NCBI GenBank assembly: GCA_020634135.1
Contig: JACKCG010000003.1
Coordinates: 62,001 to 126,000, forward strand
From: Anaerolineaceae bacterium
Lineage (GTDB): Bacteria; Chloroflexota; Anaerolineae; Aggregatilineales; Phototrophicaceae
Direction of reading: 5' to 3'
DNA length: 64,000 bases
Within the stretch, counting starts at the first letter, position 1; each line of letters begins with the position of its first letter. This document shows positions 25,681 through 35,276 of the stretch, piece by piece. The notes beneath the pieces were generated by a model. It was not told the DNA's origin. It did not search any database and worked only from the letters and a program-made list of their open reading frames with translations. The position numbers and the translations under genes are program-made.

Positions 25681-26106
25681 TTATGCCTTCCCGTTGAGTT
25701 TCCAACTCCAGCGCGTCACCCGCGCCAGCAGCCCGCCAATCCCGCCGGGTGGATAAGGGACATAGCTTTGCAACCGGGTAATCAGGCCGTCGCGGGTTTC
25801 AAAAACAAATACCTGGTCAAACTTGAGCGCCATCCCGCCCTTAAAAACGTGGTGGGTATCCACTTCCAGCGCCCCTGATGTGCCGTCCGACCACAGGTGG
25901 CGCACCGTGAAGCCCGGCTGCTCCATGTTGCCCAGTCCCCAGGCGAATCCCTGGCGAATCGCGTCTTTGCCCTGCATCGTTGGCACCGGATAGTGCGGGT
26001 CATAGACCAGCGCATCATCGGCAAACAAGGCCAGTGCCGCCTCTAAATCCTTATTCGTAAACGCTTCAATCAAAGCATCAATTGTCTTACGTTGAGAATC
26101 GCTCAT
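25681..26106 (-). CDS. SnoaL/NTF2-like protein
   Basis: 141 residues with the cone-shaped NTF2 fold pattern: N-terminal helix 'IDALIEAFTNKDLEAALALFADDALVYDPHYP', then 'GKDAIRQGF', then a set of beta strands ending 'DQVFVFETRDGLITRLQSYVPYPPGG'. Proteins of this type are small enzymes, isomerases/hydratases, or ligand-binding domains. The pocket residues do not give a substrate. It sits four bases from the RidA-like gene, so the two should be co-translated. Confidence 0.75.
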   Translation of the reverse strand: MSDSQRKTIDALIEAFTNKDLEAALALFADDALVYDPHYPVPTMQGKDAIRQGFAWGLGNMEQPGFTVRHLWSDGTSGALEVDTHHVFKGGMALKFDQVFVFETRDGLITRLQSYVPYPPGGIGGLLARVTRWSWKLNGKA

Positions 26107-26136
26107 AATGGCTGTTCCTCGTATCTCCGCCTGATC

Positions 26137-27111
26137 CTAACGCAGTTCCTGTCCGATTCCGGCAGTCCGCGCCGCCTGATAAGCCAGCGCCGCCACCGCC
26201 ACATCCTGAATCGCCAGACCGACGGACTTGAACAGCGTAATCTCTGCGCTGGTCTCTCGGCCCGGCTGATTCCCGGTGATGATGTCACCCAATTCGGCGT
26301 AGATAGCGGACTCCTGAATCGCCCCTTCCTGGAGTGGGATGAGCAGGTCGCCGGCTTCAGCCAGGCACGCCGCCCGCTGGTCAGCGATGATCTTCGCCCG
26401 CTGCACCGTCGTGGTGTCCAGCTCACGCCACCCCGCCGCATGAGAGCCAATCCCGTTAATATGCACGCCGGGGCGCAGCCAATGCCCATCAAAAATCGGT
26501 TCGTGGGCGCTCGTGGCCGTTACCAGGATGTCCGCCGCCGCGACTGCCGCCGGGTTATCTGTCGCCGCGCTCACGTCTATATCGAGCATTACGCCCATCT
26601 CCGCGACGAATCGCGCTGCTGCATCCGGCACAGGGTCTATCACCAGGGCTTGCCGGATGTTGCGGACGGCGCAGACTGCCTCCAACTGCGCCCTGGCCTG
26701 CACGCCTGCGCCAAAAACCGTCACGGTCTGTGCATCCTCACGGGCGAGGTATTTCGCCGCCACGCCACCCACCGCGCCGGTACGCACCGCCGTCATATAT
26801 CCGGCATCCATGACCGCCAGCAAACGCCCGGTATCCGGTTCCAACAGCAGCAGTGTGCCGTTGATGAGCGGCAGATTCTTCGCCACGTTCCCGCCAAACA
26901 GGGTGACAACCTTAATTCCCAGGCCGCCATCCGCCCCGCCGATATAGGCTGGCATCGCCGCGCCGCCGCCGCCGTTCCCGCCAAAGCCCACCCGCTGCGG
27001 CATCACGACCCCGCCGGTTGCCAGTTGGCGAAAGGCATTTTCGACAGCACCGATGGCCGCCGTCATCGTCAAAACGGTTTCAATGTCCTGCCGGTTCAAC
27101 CACAAAGCCAT
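26137..27111 (-). CDS. Ornithine cyclodeaminase / mu-crystallin family protein
   Basis: 324 residues. The family's N-terminal dimerisation part includes 'VENAFRQLATGGVVMPQR' and 'GIKVVTLFGGN' with the conserved Lys; the NAD(P)-binding Rossmann motif is 'VTVFGAGVQARAQLEAV' near residue 115; 'HINGIGSHAAGWRELD' is typical of the family end. Members include ornithine cyclodeaminase, alanine dehydrogenase of archaea, and ketimine/pyrroline-2-carboxylate reductases. In this operon, between tyrosine phenol-lyase and a Rid protein, an imine or ketimine reductase role seems likelier than proline synthesis, but this is inference. Confidence 0.88.
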   Translation of the reverse strand: MALWLNRQDIETVLTMTAAIGAVENAFRQLATGGVVMPQRVGFGGNGGGGAAMPAYIGGADGGLGIKVVTLFGGNVAKNLPLINGTLLLLEPDTGRLLAVMDAGYMTAVRTGAVGGVAAKYLAREDAQTVTVFGAGVQARAQLEAVCAVRNIRQALVIDPVPDAAARFVAEMGVMLDIDVSAATDNPAAVAAADILVTATSAHEPIFDGHWLRPGVHINGIGSHAAGWRELDTTTVQRAKIIADQRAACLAEAGDLLIPLQEGAIQESAIYAELGDIITGNQPGRETSAEITLFKSVGLAIQDVAVAALAYQAARTAGIGQELR

Positions 27112-27150
27112 GTAATTGGTTCCTTTTACCCTCGTATCTCAGCCATTCGC

Positions 27151-27175
27151 AGGGGCATGAGGCACCATGCCCCTA
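27151..27175. repeat. GTAGGG-type palindromic repeat between OCD-like gene and tpl
   Basis: GGGGCATG, short loop, CATGCCCC followed by TAC, which is GTAGGGGCATG... on the minus strand. Same family as the repeats inside the glycosyltransferase genes. Confidence 0.65.
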
Positions 27176-27224
27176 CTTGCCTCTTCATTCTCTACGGCTT
27201 TTGACTCAAGCCTCAAACCTGCCC

Positions 27225-28640
27225 TTACACCCGCTCAAACCGCGCCTGGAAGAAGCGCAGATATTTCGGCTCGTAGACCATCTTCAGCCCGCGTGTTGAC
27301 TCGCGCGCGTCGTAAACCGCCTTGACCGACTCGGCCACCACATCCATGTGCGCCTGCGTGTACACCCGGCGCGGGATTGTGAGGCGGGTGAGTTCGAGCG
27401 CCGGGTAACGGTGGTCGCCGGTCTTGGGGTCGCGTCCGGCGCTGACCACACCGCGTTCCATGCTGCGGACACCCGCATCCAGGTAAAGTTCTGCCGCCAA
27501 CACCTGTGCCGGGAACTGGTCTTGCGGGAGGTGCGGATAAATCCGTTTGGCATCCAGGAAGATGGCATGACCGCCAATAGGCTGCACAATCGGCACGCCC
27601 CAATCGGTCAGCAGGTCGCCCAGATAACGCACCTGCCCGACCCGCGCCCGCACGTGGTCATCCTGCACCGACTCGGCAATGCCAATCGCCAGGGCTTCCA
27701 TATCACGCCCGGCCATCCCCCCATAGGTGTGCAGCCCTTCGTAAATGACGACCATATTTCGCGCCAGGTCAGCGACTTCCTCATGATTCACTGCCAGCCA
27801 GCCGCCGATATTCACCAGATTGTCTTTCTTGGCGCTCATCCACGCCCCATCGGTGTAGCCACAGAACTCCAGCAGAATATCAGCGATGGACTGATCGGCG
27901 TAACCTTCCTCACGCTCCTGGATAAAGAAGCAGTTTTCCACCATGCGGGTCGCATCCAGGTAAATGCGAATCCCGTATTTATTACACAGTTCCCGCAGCG
28001 CACGGACATTCGCCATGCTCACCGGCTGCCCACCGGCCATGTTGACCGTCCCCGCCAGGCTGACATAAGCGATGCGCTCCGCGCCTTCACGTTTAATGAG
28101 CGTCTCCAGTTTGTCCAGGTCAACGTTACCCTTGAAGGCGTGCGGACTGGCGGGGTCGTGGGCTTCGTCAATGATGACATCCACAAATGTGCCGCCCGCT
28201 AATTCCTGGTGAAGCCGGGTGGTGGTGAAGTACATATTGCCCGGCACAAACTGCCCCTGCTTGATGATGGCCTGGCTGATGAGGTGTTCCGCGCCGCGTC
28301 CCTGGTGAGTGGGGACGATGAATTTGTAGCCGTAATAGGTCTGGATCGCTTCTTCCAGGTGGTAGTAATTGCGGCTGCCCGCATAGGCCTCGTCGCCCAT
28401 CATAATACCGGCCCACTGGCGGTCACTCATCGCGCTCGTGCCGCTGTCGGTCAGCAGGTCAATATACACGTCCTCGGAACGCAGCAGGAAAGTATTGAAT
28501 CCGGCGTCGTCCAGGGCGCGTTCGCGCTGTTCCCGGCTAATCATGGTGATCGGTTCGACCATCTTGATTTTCCAGGGTTCGGCCCAGGAACGACGACCTG
28601 CCTGCTGTCCCATGGTCTGCGGAATGTGATGTTCTGACAT
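27225..28640 (-). CDS. tpl: Tyrosine phenol-lyase (beta-tyrosinase)
   Basis: 471 residues. A PLP enzyme that splits L-tyrosine to phenol, pyruvate and ammonia, reversibly. With an offset of 15 from Citrobacter freundii numbering (from memory), the key residues fall in place: Tyr86 (Y71), Thr139 (T124), Asp229 (D214), Arg232 (R217), Lys272 (PLP lysine K257), Arg396 (R381) and Phe463 (F448). Arg396 in 'SMERG' and Thr139 separate it from tryptophanase, which has other residues there. AAGGA lies 8 bases before the ATG. It follows the GH78 gene by 15 bases, so it is in the rhamnose operon, an unusual place for this enzyme. Confidence 0.93.
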   Translation of the reverse strand: MSEHHIPQTMGQQAGRRSWAEPWKIKMVEPITMISREQRERALDDAGFNTFLLRSEDVYIDLLTDSGTSAMSDRQWAGIMMGDEAYAGSRNYYHLEEAIQTYYGYKFIVPTHQGRGAEHLISQAIIKQGQFVPGNMYFTTTRLHQELAGGTFVDVIIDEAHDPASPHAFKGNVDLDKLETLIKREGAERIAYVSLAGTVNMAGGQPVSMANVRALRELCNKYGIRIYLDATRMVENCFFIQEREEGYADQSIADILLEFCGYTDGAWMSAKKDNLVNIGGWLAVNHEEVADLARNMVVIYEGLHTYGGMAGRDMEALAIGIAESVQDDHVRARVGQVRYLGDLLTDWGVPIVQPIGGHAIFLDAKRIYPHLPQDQFPAQVLAAELYLDAGVRSMERGVVSAGRDPKTGDHRYPALELTRLTIPRRVYTQAHMDVVAESVKAVYDARESTRGLKMVYEPKYLRFFQARFERV

Positions 28641-28655
28641 CGTTGGAGTCCTTGT

Positions 28656-31217
28656 CTATGTTTTTTCGTTACCGTATCTTGCCGTAATGTTATGTGTACC
28701 TGCTTCCAGCGTCAGCGAGTCATTGGTGGAGACAGGGCTGCCGTTGATTGTAACGATGCCCCACTCCGGCTGCCCGATTTCTGGCAGAATCACCAAACCC
28801 TCACATCCATCCGGAAGGTTGACCGTCATTTCAAAGCGATCTGCCCCAACCTGCCATGCTGCTGCGATGACACCGTGAGGAGTCGGCACTGTTCCTCGTG
28901 CCCAGGCCAAATCCGCCGGATGGGGCGCGACCAGCACGCGAGCGAAGCCGGGCGCAAGAGGTTTCACGCCCAGAATCTCGGTTGGCAAGTCAAACGTCGG
29001 CGTGCCCGCCCAGGCATGACACAGGCTGGTCAGTGGGATGATCTGCCATGACTCGCGGAAGGTACGGTCACCTGATGCGACCATAGCGCCCCATCGCTGC
29101 CGGATATTATCCAGCATGACCGCGTGCTGCCCGGCCTGGCACAGGGCACGGTGCAGAAAGTGCATGTAGAAGGGCTGCGCCAGCACCACATGCTGTTCAT
29201 CATCAAAGTCAACCCGCTCGGTCTGTGCCGTCCCGAAGCGCGTCAGCACCAGCCGCTCGTCATCCAGGATTGTCCCCAGAATGCGCGGCCAGCGTTCTGC
29301 TGGCGCCACGCCAAAGGCCATCACCGCCGCGTTGCTCTGCTGGCTGATCCGGCGGCTCTGTACGCCATTCCGGCGGGCATCCACATAGACGCCGCGTGCA
29401 TCATCCCACAGGTGGTCATTAATCGCCGCTGTGATGGCCTCCCGTAGATGAGCAAAATGCTGCGCATCACGCGCCGCCTCACTAAGCTGCGCCATCCGTA
29501 ATGCCACGCCCAGCACAGCCACAAAATGCGCGTTGAGCGCCGTCACCTGCCCGCGCTTATCCACCTCCGCCCAATCCACAAACACCCAATGCGGCACATC
29601 CGTCAACAGGTTGTCGCCGTTCAGGTGACGCTCGAACCAGCCAATCGCCTTCACCACCGCCGGGTACAGTTCGCGCACGATTCCCAGGTCGCCGGTATAG
29701 TCCAGGTACGCCCCGATAGCCAGAATCCAGTACAGGCAGAAATCGGGGATATTGGTAAAGTGCAGAACAGAAAAATCGCCCGGCGCGACCATCATCGTCA
29801 GGCCATCCGGCTGCTGAGAACCCGCGACCTGGCGCAGCATTTTGGCTCCCAGGTAGGGATCACCAAAGGCCACGTAATTGATAAGCGAATCCAGGTAAGC
29901 ATCCAGCCACTGCCGCTGCTCCCGAGAGGGACAGTCCACGTAACCATCGAGCATACAGTGATGCAGCGTCGTCGCGCCTACCTGCCAGATGCGGTTGAGC
30001 AAGTCATCGGAGCAGGTGAACTGCCCAACCGGCTGCACCGGGTAGGCCGTGAAGTTCAGCCGAATCGCATGGATCGTCAGCGGGCGCTCACAGTGACGCA
30101 CGGTCACCTGCAAGTAACGGAAGCCGCTCAACTCAAAGGCCTCCCAGGTCTGCCGCCCTTCTCGCAGGATGACCCGGTGTGCCGCGTAAATGTCGAAACC
30201 GGGTATGCCCGCGTGCATGTGAACCCGGCCATCGTCGTGCAGCCGTTCGCTGTATGTGAAATCCACCACCGCCTCTGCCGGGCCTTCCAGGTCGAAGCGC
30301 ACCCGTCCCGGCGCGGTCTGCCCGAAGTCCAGCACAAGGCTGGCGCTGTGGTCGCCGCTCGTCGTGATCGTCGCAGATGCGTCTTCACGCAGCAGATGAC
30401 CGGGATGATCTACCCGGCAGGTCTGTAAATCGGCCAGCGCTTCCTGTAAGAACAGTGTGGCGATGTCGGTGGCGGGTGGCGCATTTTTCACTTCGGCCAC
30501 GCGCACAACGGCCTCCGCCCGGCGGGGACTTTCGGCCAGGCGGGGGATGTCGCTGGGGACCATGACCGGAAAGGGAATCACATCCCCGGCATAGTTCCGG
30601 CCAGGCACGCGCAGAATTTCCGGCTCATCCCAGCCTGAATCGTCAAAATCAACGGTGTTCCAGCCCAGTGGTGCGCGCCGGGCGTCATAAATTTCGATAA
30701 AACCCAGGCTGCCGGATGGCACGTCTCGCTGCCAGGCCTCCGACTCGAGGTAACGCCACTCCTGTCCGGTATCCAACTGAACAGCAGGGGCGCTGCTGCT
30801 GGTGACATCCCCTTGCAGGAAGAAACCGCCGCACCCGAATGCGCGGGCGTGTTCCCAGTCAGGGAGTTCATACCAGGCCGTGTGGCGTCCGTAGCTGTGT
30901 GCCAACGCTGCAATCACATTGCGACCAGGGCGCAAAAACGGCGCTATATCGTAATCATCTATATATTGGCTGGCGGGGGAGCAGCGCGCCGGGCCACGCC
31001 CGATTAACTGCCCGTTGACGTACAACTGATAGCGACCATCAGCGGAAACCTGCGCCGATGCCCCAGTCACTCTCCCCGCGATGTCAAACACCCGCCGGAA
31101 GTACACATAACGGTTACTTTCTTCTGCCACAAACGGCCTGGCCGTACTAAACGCGACCTGCTCCGGCAGTCCACGCCGCCGCCAGACCCATTCCGCCCGC
31201 CGCTCGAATTTAGGCAT
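28656..31217 (-). CDS. Alpha-L-rhamnosidase, GH78 (copy 1)
   Basis: 853 residues from the ATG at 31217, which overlaps the end of the isomerase-like gene by 8 bases. Modular GH78 layout: N-terminal beta-sandwich domains (about 1-330, 'YQLYVNGQLIGRGPAR'), an (alpha/alpha)6 catalytic barrel (about 380-740) and a C-terminal beta domain. 'DCPSREQRQW' is the GH78 barrel signature, 'FVDWAEVDKRGQ' supplies the acidic cluster including the likely general acid, and 'RTFRESW' fits the general base Glu. No signal peptide, so it should act in the cytoplasm on imported rhamnosides. A paralogue lies at 32731-35247. Confidence 0.9.
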   Translation of the reverse strand: MPKFERRAEWVWRRRGLPEQVAFSTARPFVAEESNRYVYFRRVFDIAGRVTGASAQVSADGRYQLYVNGQLIGRGPARCSPASQYIDDYDIAPFLRPGRNVIAALAHSYGRHTAWYELPDWEHARAFGCGGFFLQGDVTSSSAPAVQLDTGQEWRYLESEAWQRDVPSGSLGFIEIYDARRAPLGWNTVDFDDSGWDEPEILRVPGRNYAGDVIPFPVMVPSDIPRLAESPRRAEAVVRVAEVKNAPPATDIATLFLQEALADLQTCRVDHPGHLLREDASATITTSGDHSASLVLDFGQTAPGRVRFDLEGPAEAVVDFTYSERLHDDGRVHMHAGIPGFDIYAAHRVILREGRQTWEAFELSGFRYLQVTVRHCERPLTIHAIRLNFTAYPVQPVGQFTCSDDLLNRIWQVGATTLHHCMLDGYVDCPSREQRQWLDAYLDSLINYVAFGDPYLGAKMLRQVAGSQQPDGLTMMVAPGDFSVLHFTNIPDFCLYWILAIGAYLDYTGDLGIVRELYPAVVKAIGWFERHLNGDNLLTDVPHWVFVDWAEVDKRGQVTALNAHFVAVLGVALRMAQLSEAARDAQHFAHLREAITAAINDHLWDDARGVYVDARRNGVQSRRISQQSNAAVMAFGVAPAERWPRILGTILDDERLVLTRFGTAQTERVDFDDEQHVVLAQPFYMHFLHRALCQAGQHAVMLDNIRQRWGAMVASGDRTFRESWQIIPLTSLCHAWAGTPTFDLPTEILGVKPLAPGFARVLVAPHPADLAWARGTVPTPHGVIAAAWQVGADRFEMTVNLPDGCEGLVILPEIGQPEWGIVTINGSPVSTNDSLTLEAGTHNITARYGNEKT

Positions 31218-32694
31218 GATGCGATTCTCCAACGATGACGAACTCCAGTCCCAGCAAGCGTGCCAACCGGCGCAGCTTACCGGCCTGGTGGCCGATGCCC
31301 AGGGCACAGTGATGGGTTGGGCCTTCTTCCGACCAGCGATTCATGAACGTCGCCGGGTCAAGGCTGAACTGTAGCCGGGAATTGGTGTTACCGATCTGCA
31401 TGGTCGGGCCGGGAATCGACTCGCCTTCCGCTGCCAGCATTTTGAGCCGCCCATCCGCCGTCTGTGTGACACCCAGAATGGTGATCGGGCCGGTTTTAAC
31501 CTTGAATTCAACCGACAAGCCATAGCCACGCTTGCCGTGATACAGCCCCAGCCCGCGCAGTACAGGTTTGCCGTCGGCGATGGCGATGTGACCGGGGCCG
31601 TCGTGTCCCATCAGGATGAAATCATCGTTGAAGTCCATCGCGTAGAATTCGGTGAACGAGCCGCCCGCGCCCAACTGATTCATGATGAACATCGCTATGC
31701 AGGTCTTGAGATCGCCTTCACCGGATGCCGGAATCCCGCGCCCGGTCAGGAGTGAATTGCCGACAATCACGCTCGCGCCGAGGAGTTCGTTGTCGTTGCC
31801 GTTTAACCCCCGGTAGTAGTAGGTCAGGCCGTTGAGGTCGAAATCGCGCACCAGCCGGTCCAGGCCGCAGGCGATCTGCGCCGACCAGCGCAGCCCTTCC
31901 TCGCTGACCGGCAGGGAAATCCTGTCTTGACCGGGTTCGGCCAGATCGAACGTCTCATGGATAGCGGCGATTTTCGCGCTGATTTCCGCCTCTGTGACGG
32001 CCTCAACCCGTGTCTGCAAATCGTCCATCTCCAGGACTTCTATATGCGCCCCTAACTGGGCGTGGTGCATGGTGAAATCCGAGTACATATCCAACATGCC
32101 GGGGTAGGTGTGCCCCAGGAAGCCGAAACGACTGGTATGGAGCGCCTGCAGGATGTTGGTGGCCTGCACCCAATCGTTGATCTCCCCCCAGGCGCGGTCA
32201 TGGTACTGGTTGGCGTGACCTTCCGCCGGTTGTAGCAGGCCGGAAACCACATTGAACGGAATCCGGCTGCGAGCAAAGGCATTGGCGATTTCCGGCACAC
32301 AGCAGGCGCAGCAGTTCGCCAGCCATTCGGCAGTATCCGTGTTGAGATAGTCAAGCGCGGGGGTCGGCTGCAAATTCAACACCAGCACCGGGGCATGGCT
32401 GCGCTGTACGGCGGGCAGCACCTGTGACGAGGTAGCATACGTCCCCACATAACAGACAATCAGATGAACGCCCGCGCTGGCAAACTGTGTCCCGGCGGCC
32501 TGGGCTGCGGGGGCTGTGTCTACCAATCCGGCGGAAATTACCTCCGCCCCCATCTCGGCCAACCGCTGCTCGACGAATTTCTGGTAGCCTTCCAGCCGCG
32601 CCTTCAGTCCCTCAAACTGAGACCAGTACGCAGCCAGGCCAATGCCAAAAACGCCGATTCGGGCTTTCATGTTTGTGTTCATTGCTTCGATCAT
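31210..32694 (-). CDS. L-fucose/L-arabinose isomerase-like protein
   Basis: 494 residues. The N-terminal part ('IGVFGIGLAAYWSQFEGL', then an alternating alpha/beta pattern with 'VHLIVCYVGTYATSSQVLP') and the C-terminal beta domain ('FILMGHDGPGHIAI', 'GPITILGVTQT') match the fucose/arabinose isomerase superfamily. The metal ligands of this family cannot all be assigned by eye, so the sugar is uncertain. In this operon it may isomerise a deoxysugar or a pentose released with rhamnose. Upstream GAGG is very close to the first ATG; the ATG at 32682 is an alternative start. It lies between the two GH78 genes. Confidence 0.75.
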   Translation of the reverse strand: MIEAMNTNMKARIGVFGIGLAAYWSQFEGLKARLEGYQKFVEQRLAEMGAEVISAGLVDTAPAAQAAGTQFASAGVHLIVCYVGTYATSSQVLPAVQRSHAPVLVLNLQPTPALDYLNTDTAEWLANCCACCVPEIANAFARSRIPFNVVSGLLQPAEGHANQYHDRAWGEINDWVQATNILQALHTSRFGFLGHTYPGMLDMYSDFTMHHAQLGAHIEVLEMDDLQTRVEAVTEAEISAKIAAIHETFDLAEPGQDRISLPVSEEGLRWSAQIACGLDRLVRDFDLNGLTYYYRGLNGNDNELLGASVIVGNSLLTGRGIPASGEGDLKTCIAMFIMNQLGAGGSFTEFYAMDFNDDFILMGHDGPGHIAIADGKPVLRGLGLYHGKRGYGLSVEFKVKTGPITILGVTQTADGRLKMLAAEGESIPGPTMQIGNTNSRLQFSLDPATFMNRWSEEGPTHHCALGIGHQAGKLRRLARLLGLEFVIVGESHHA

Positions 32695-32730
32695 GACCTC
32701 AACGATCCTCGCTGACCAGCGCCCAGAATA

Positions 32731-35247
32731 TCAGTCCGATTCAGGCGCGTTTATAATCCTGTGTTCTCCGGGGCCGGCATAGATCACCGATACACCCGGC
32801 AGCACGACTTCCGCTGTTGTATACTCAGGCACGACCAGCGCCAGGTTGAAGTGGTCGTTTTCCCATCGCCATGCGATTTCGATTTCTCCGTGCGGGGTCG
32901 GCACAGCCCCTTCCGCCCACGCCAGACCAGCCGGCTGCGGCGCGACACGAAATGTGGTGAATCCTGGCTCGAGCGGGGTTACCCCCAATACCTCAGCCGT
33001 CAGGTCATGGGTCGGTGTGGACGCCCAACCATGACACAGGCTTGTCGCCTCGTTAACCTGCCACGTCTCGCGGAAAGTGCCGTCCCCGGCCTCCACCAGC
33101 GCCCCCCAGCGCCGCCGTATGTGATCGAGCAGTGCGCCATACCGCCCGGCCTTGCTCAGGGCGCGGTGCAGGTGATGGCCGTAAAACGGTTGGGCGACGA
33201 CGACCTGCCATGACTCGTCAAATGGGATAATGCCCGGTATTTCTTCGCCGGTGCGCGTCAGTACCAGGCGTGACTCGTCCATAATCACATCCAGAATGCG
33301 CGACCAGCGTTCCGGCGGTGCGACATCAAAAGCGATCACAGCGGCATTGGCCTGCTGGCTGACGCGGCGGCTGCCCCGCGCATCCACGTAGACGCCCCGC
33401 GTTTCATCCCAAAGATGCAGGTTAATGCTCGTAGTCGTGCAGGCGGCCAACGACTCAAAATAGTTGGCGTCGTCTGGTTGGTTGACGAGCCGCGCTAACC
33501 CGGCGGCGGCGTGCAAGGCAGCGACAAACTGGGCGTTCAGCGCCGTAACCTGCCCCTTCTTATCGAGTTCCGCCCAATCCACGAAAATCCAGTGCGGCAC
33601 ATCGGTGAGCAGGGATTCTGCATTTAAGTAACGCTCAAACCACGCCACCGCCCGGACGAGAACCGGGAACAACTCGCGCACGATGTCTATATCAGCCGTG
33701 TACTGCGCATAACGCCACAGCGTCATGATCCAGTAAAGCGTAAAGTCGGGGATATTCAGTACCTTAAGACGGGAAAAATCGCCGGGCGCGCACATCATGA
33801 GCAGGCCATCCGGCTGTTGCGAATAGGCCATCTGGCGCAGCAGCCGGGCCGCCAGAGCCGTATCGCCAAATGCTGCGAAGTTCACCAGCATCTGCACATA
33901 GCCATCGCCCATGTACTGGCGCTGCTCGCGTGAGGGACAGTCCACATAGGCATCGTGCATACACAGATGCACCGTGTTCGCGCCGACTGTCCATATCCGG
34001 TTCAGCAGCTCGTCAGAGCAGGCGAACCGCCCACGATGTTCAACCGGGTAGGCGCTGTGGTGGATGTGGACGTTATGCAGCGTGAGCGGCTGTTCGCAGT
34101 TTCGCGCTGTGATCTGCACGTAGCGGAAACCGACCCACTCGAAGGCCTCCCAGGTTTGCCGCCCCGCCCGGAGGGTAACCCGGTGCGCCTGCGGCACATC
34201 GAACACGGGGATGCCCTTGTGAATAAGGACACGACCATCGCGGTGCAGGCGTTCGCTGTGGGTGAAGTCGAGAATCGCGCCCGCCGGGGCATCCACCTCA
34301 AAACGCACCCTGCCGGTTACAATGCGGCCAAAGTCCACCACCAGCGAGACGCTGCGACCCGGCGCGGTGCTGATCGTGACACCAGGAAAATCGGCATCCA
34401 CCGTGTGGCGGAGAGGCGTTACAACCGGGTTTGACCGTATCGTGGCCGTACACTGCGTCAATTCGGCCAACCGCTCCGCTTCAAAGAGGGTCGCAATATC
34501 GCCTGCCGGGGGCGCATTGACGACCTCACCAACATGCAGCAGCGCCGCTGGGGGCACGATTTCTTCGTGCAGTGCCGGGATGTCACGCCGGGACAGCAGC
34601 GGAAACGGTACAATATCCCCGGTGAACTGGCGTCCCGGTATGCGCAACACTTCGGCCATTTTCCAGTCAGAATCATCGAAGTCCACCGTGTTCCAGCCCA
34701 CCGGCTCCTGGCGGGCATCATAGCGCTCAATGAATCCCAGGCTGCCAGATGGCACAGCGCGCTCCCAGGCAGAAGACTCAAGGTGACGCCAGTCTTTGCC
34801 GGTATCGAGTGGCAGCGTTATGCCCTGCATGACGGCTTCCCCTTGCAGAAAGAATCCACCTGAGCCGAACGCCCGGCTGGCTTCCCACTGCGACAGCTCG
34901 TACCACGCCGTCAACCGCCCGTAGCTGTGAACCAGGGCGGCGATCACATTCAAGCCGGTTTGGAGATAAGATCGCAGGTCGTAAGAGTCGGCCTGCTGCT
35001 GCGCCGGATGGCAGCGGGCTGGCCCACGCCCGACCAGTTGACCGTTGACGTACAACTGGTAACGACCATCGGCGGAAACCATGACCGGCGCGGCCTGAGC
35101 GGGCTGTTCCAGGGTAAACGTATGGCGAAAGTAGATGTAGCGGTTCTGTTCTTCGGCTGCCGATGGCCCGGAGACGCCAAAGGGGATTGCCTGAAGCCCT
35201 CGCTCACGCCAGACCCATTCGGCACGCCGGTGTCCTTGTCGTGTCAT
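32731..35247 (-). CDS. Alpha-L-rhamnosidase, GH78 (copy 2)
   Basis: 838 residues, same architecture as copy 1 and clearly paralogous ('RRAEWVWRERGLQ', 'YQLYVNGQLVGRGPAR', 'DCPSREQRQY', 'FVDWAELDKKGQ', 'GTFRETW'). The predicted catalytic acids are kept in both copies, so both are probably active and may differ in linkage or aglycone preference. No signal peptide. The two genes flank the isomerase-like gene, which argues for an old duplication rather than a fresh tandem one, as their sequences have diverged well. Confidence 0.9.
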   Translation of the reverse strand: MTRQGHRRAEWVWRERGLQAIPFGVSGPSAAEEQNRYIYFRHTFTLEQPAQAAPVMVSADGRYQLYVNGQLVGRGPARCHPAQQQADSYDLRSYLQTGLNVIAALVHSYGRLTAWYELSQWEASRAFGSGGFFLQGEAVMQGITLPLDTGKDWRHLESSAWERAVPSGSLGFIERYDARQEPVGWNTVDFDDSDWKMAEVLRIPGRQFTGDIVPFPLLSRRDIPALHEEIVPPAALLHVGEVVNAPPAGDIATLFEAERLAELTQCTATIRSNPVVTPLRHTVDADFPGVTISTAPGRSVSLVVDFGRIVTGRVRFEVDAPAGAILDFTHSERLHRDGRVLIHKGIPVFDVPQAHRVTLRAGRQTWEAFEWVGFRYVQITARNCEQPLTLHNVHIHHSAYPVEHRGRFACSDELLNRIWTVGANTVHLCMHDAYVDCPSREQRQYMGDGYVQMLVNFAAFGDTALAARLLRQMAYSQQPDGLLMMCAPGDFSRLKVLNIPDFTLYWIMTLWRYAQYTADIDIVRELFPVLVRAVAWFERYLNAESLLTDVPHWIFVDWAELDKKGQVTALNAQFVAALHAAAGLARLVNQPDDANYFESLAACTTTSINLHLWDETRGVYVDARGSRRVSQQANAAVIAFDVAPPERWSRILDVIMDESRLVLTRTGEEIPGIIPFDESWQVVVAQPFYGHHLHRALSKAGRYGALLDHIRRRWGALVEAGDGTFRETWQVNEATSLCHGWASTPTHDLTAEVLGVTPLEPGFTTFRVAPQPAGLAWAEGAVPTPHGEIEIAWRWENDHFNLALVVPEYTTAEVVLPGVSVIYAGPGEHRIINAPESD

Positions 35248-35276
35248 TCTTCGCTGTGTCCTTGTTGGATAGTGGG

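Noticed and set aside
26092..27204. Plus-strand 370-codon frame opposite the OCD-like gene
   Set aside because: Shadow frame with Arg/His-rich composition and no family features.
27225..28640. Tryptophanase as the identity of the beta-eliminating lyase
   Set aside because: The tryptophanase-specific residues are absent and the TPL Arg and Thr are present.
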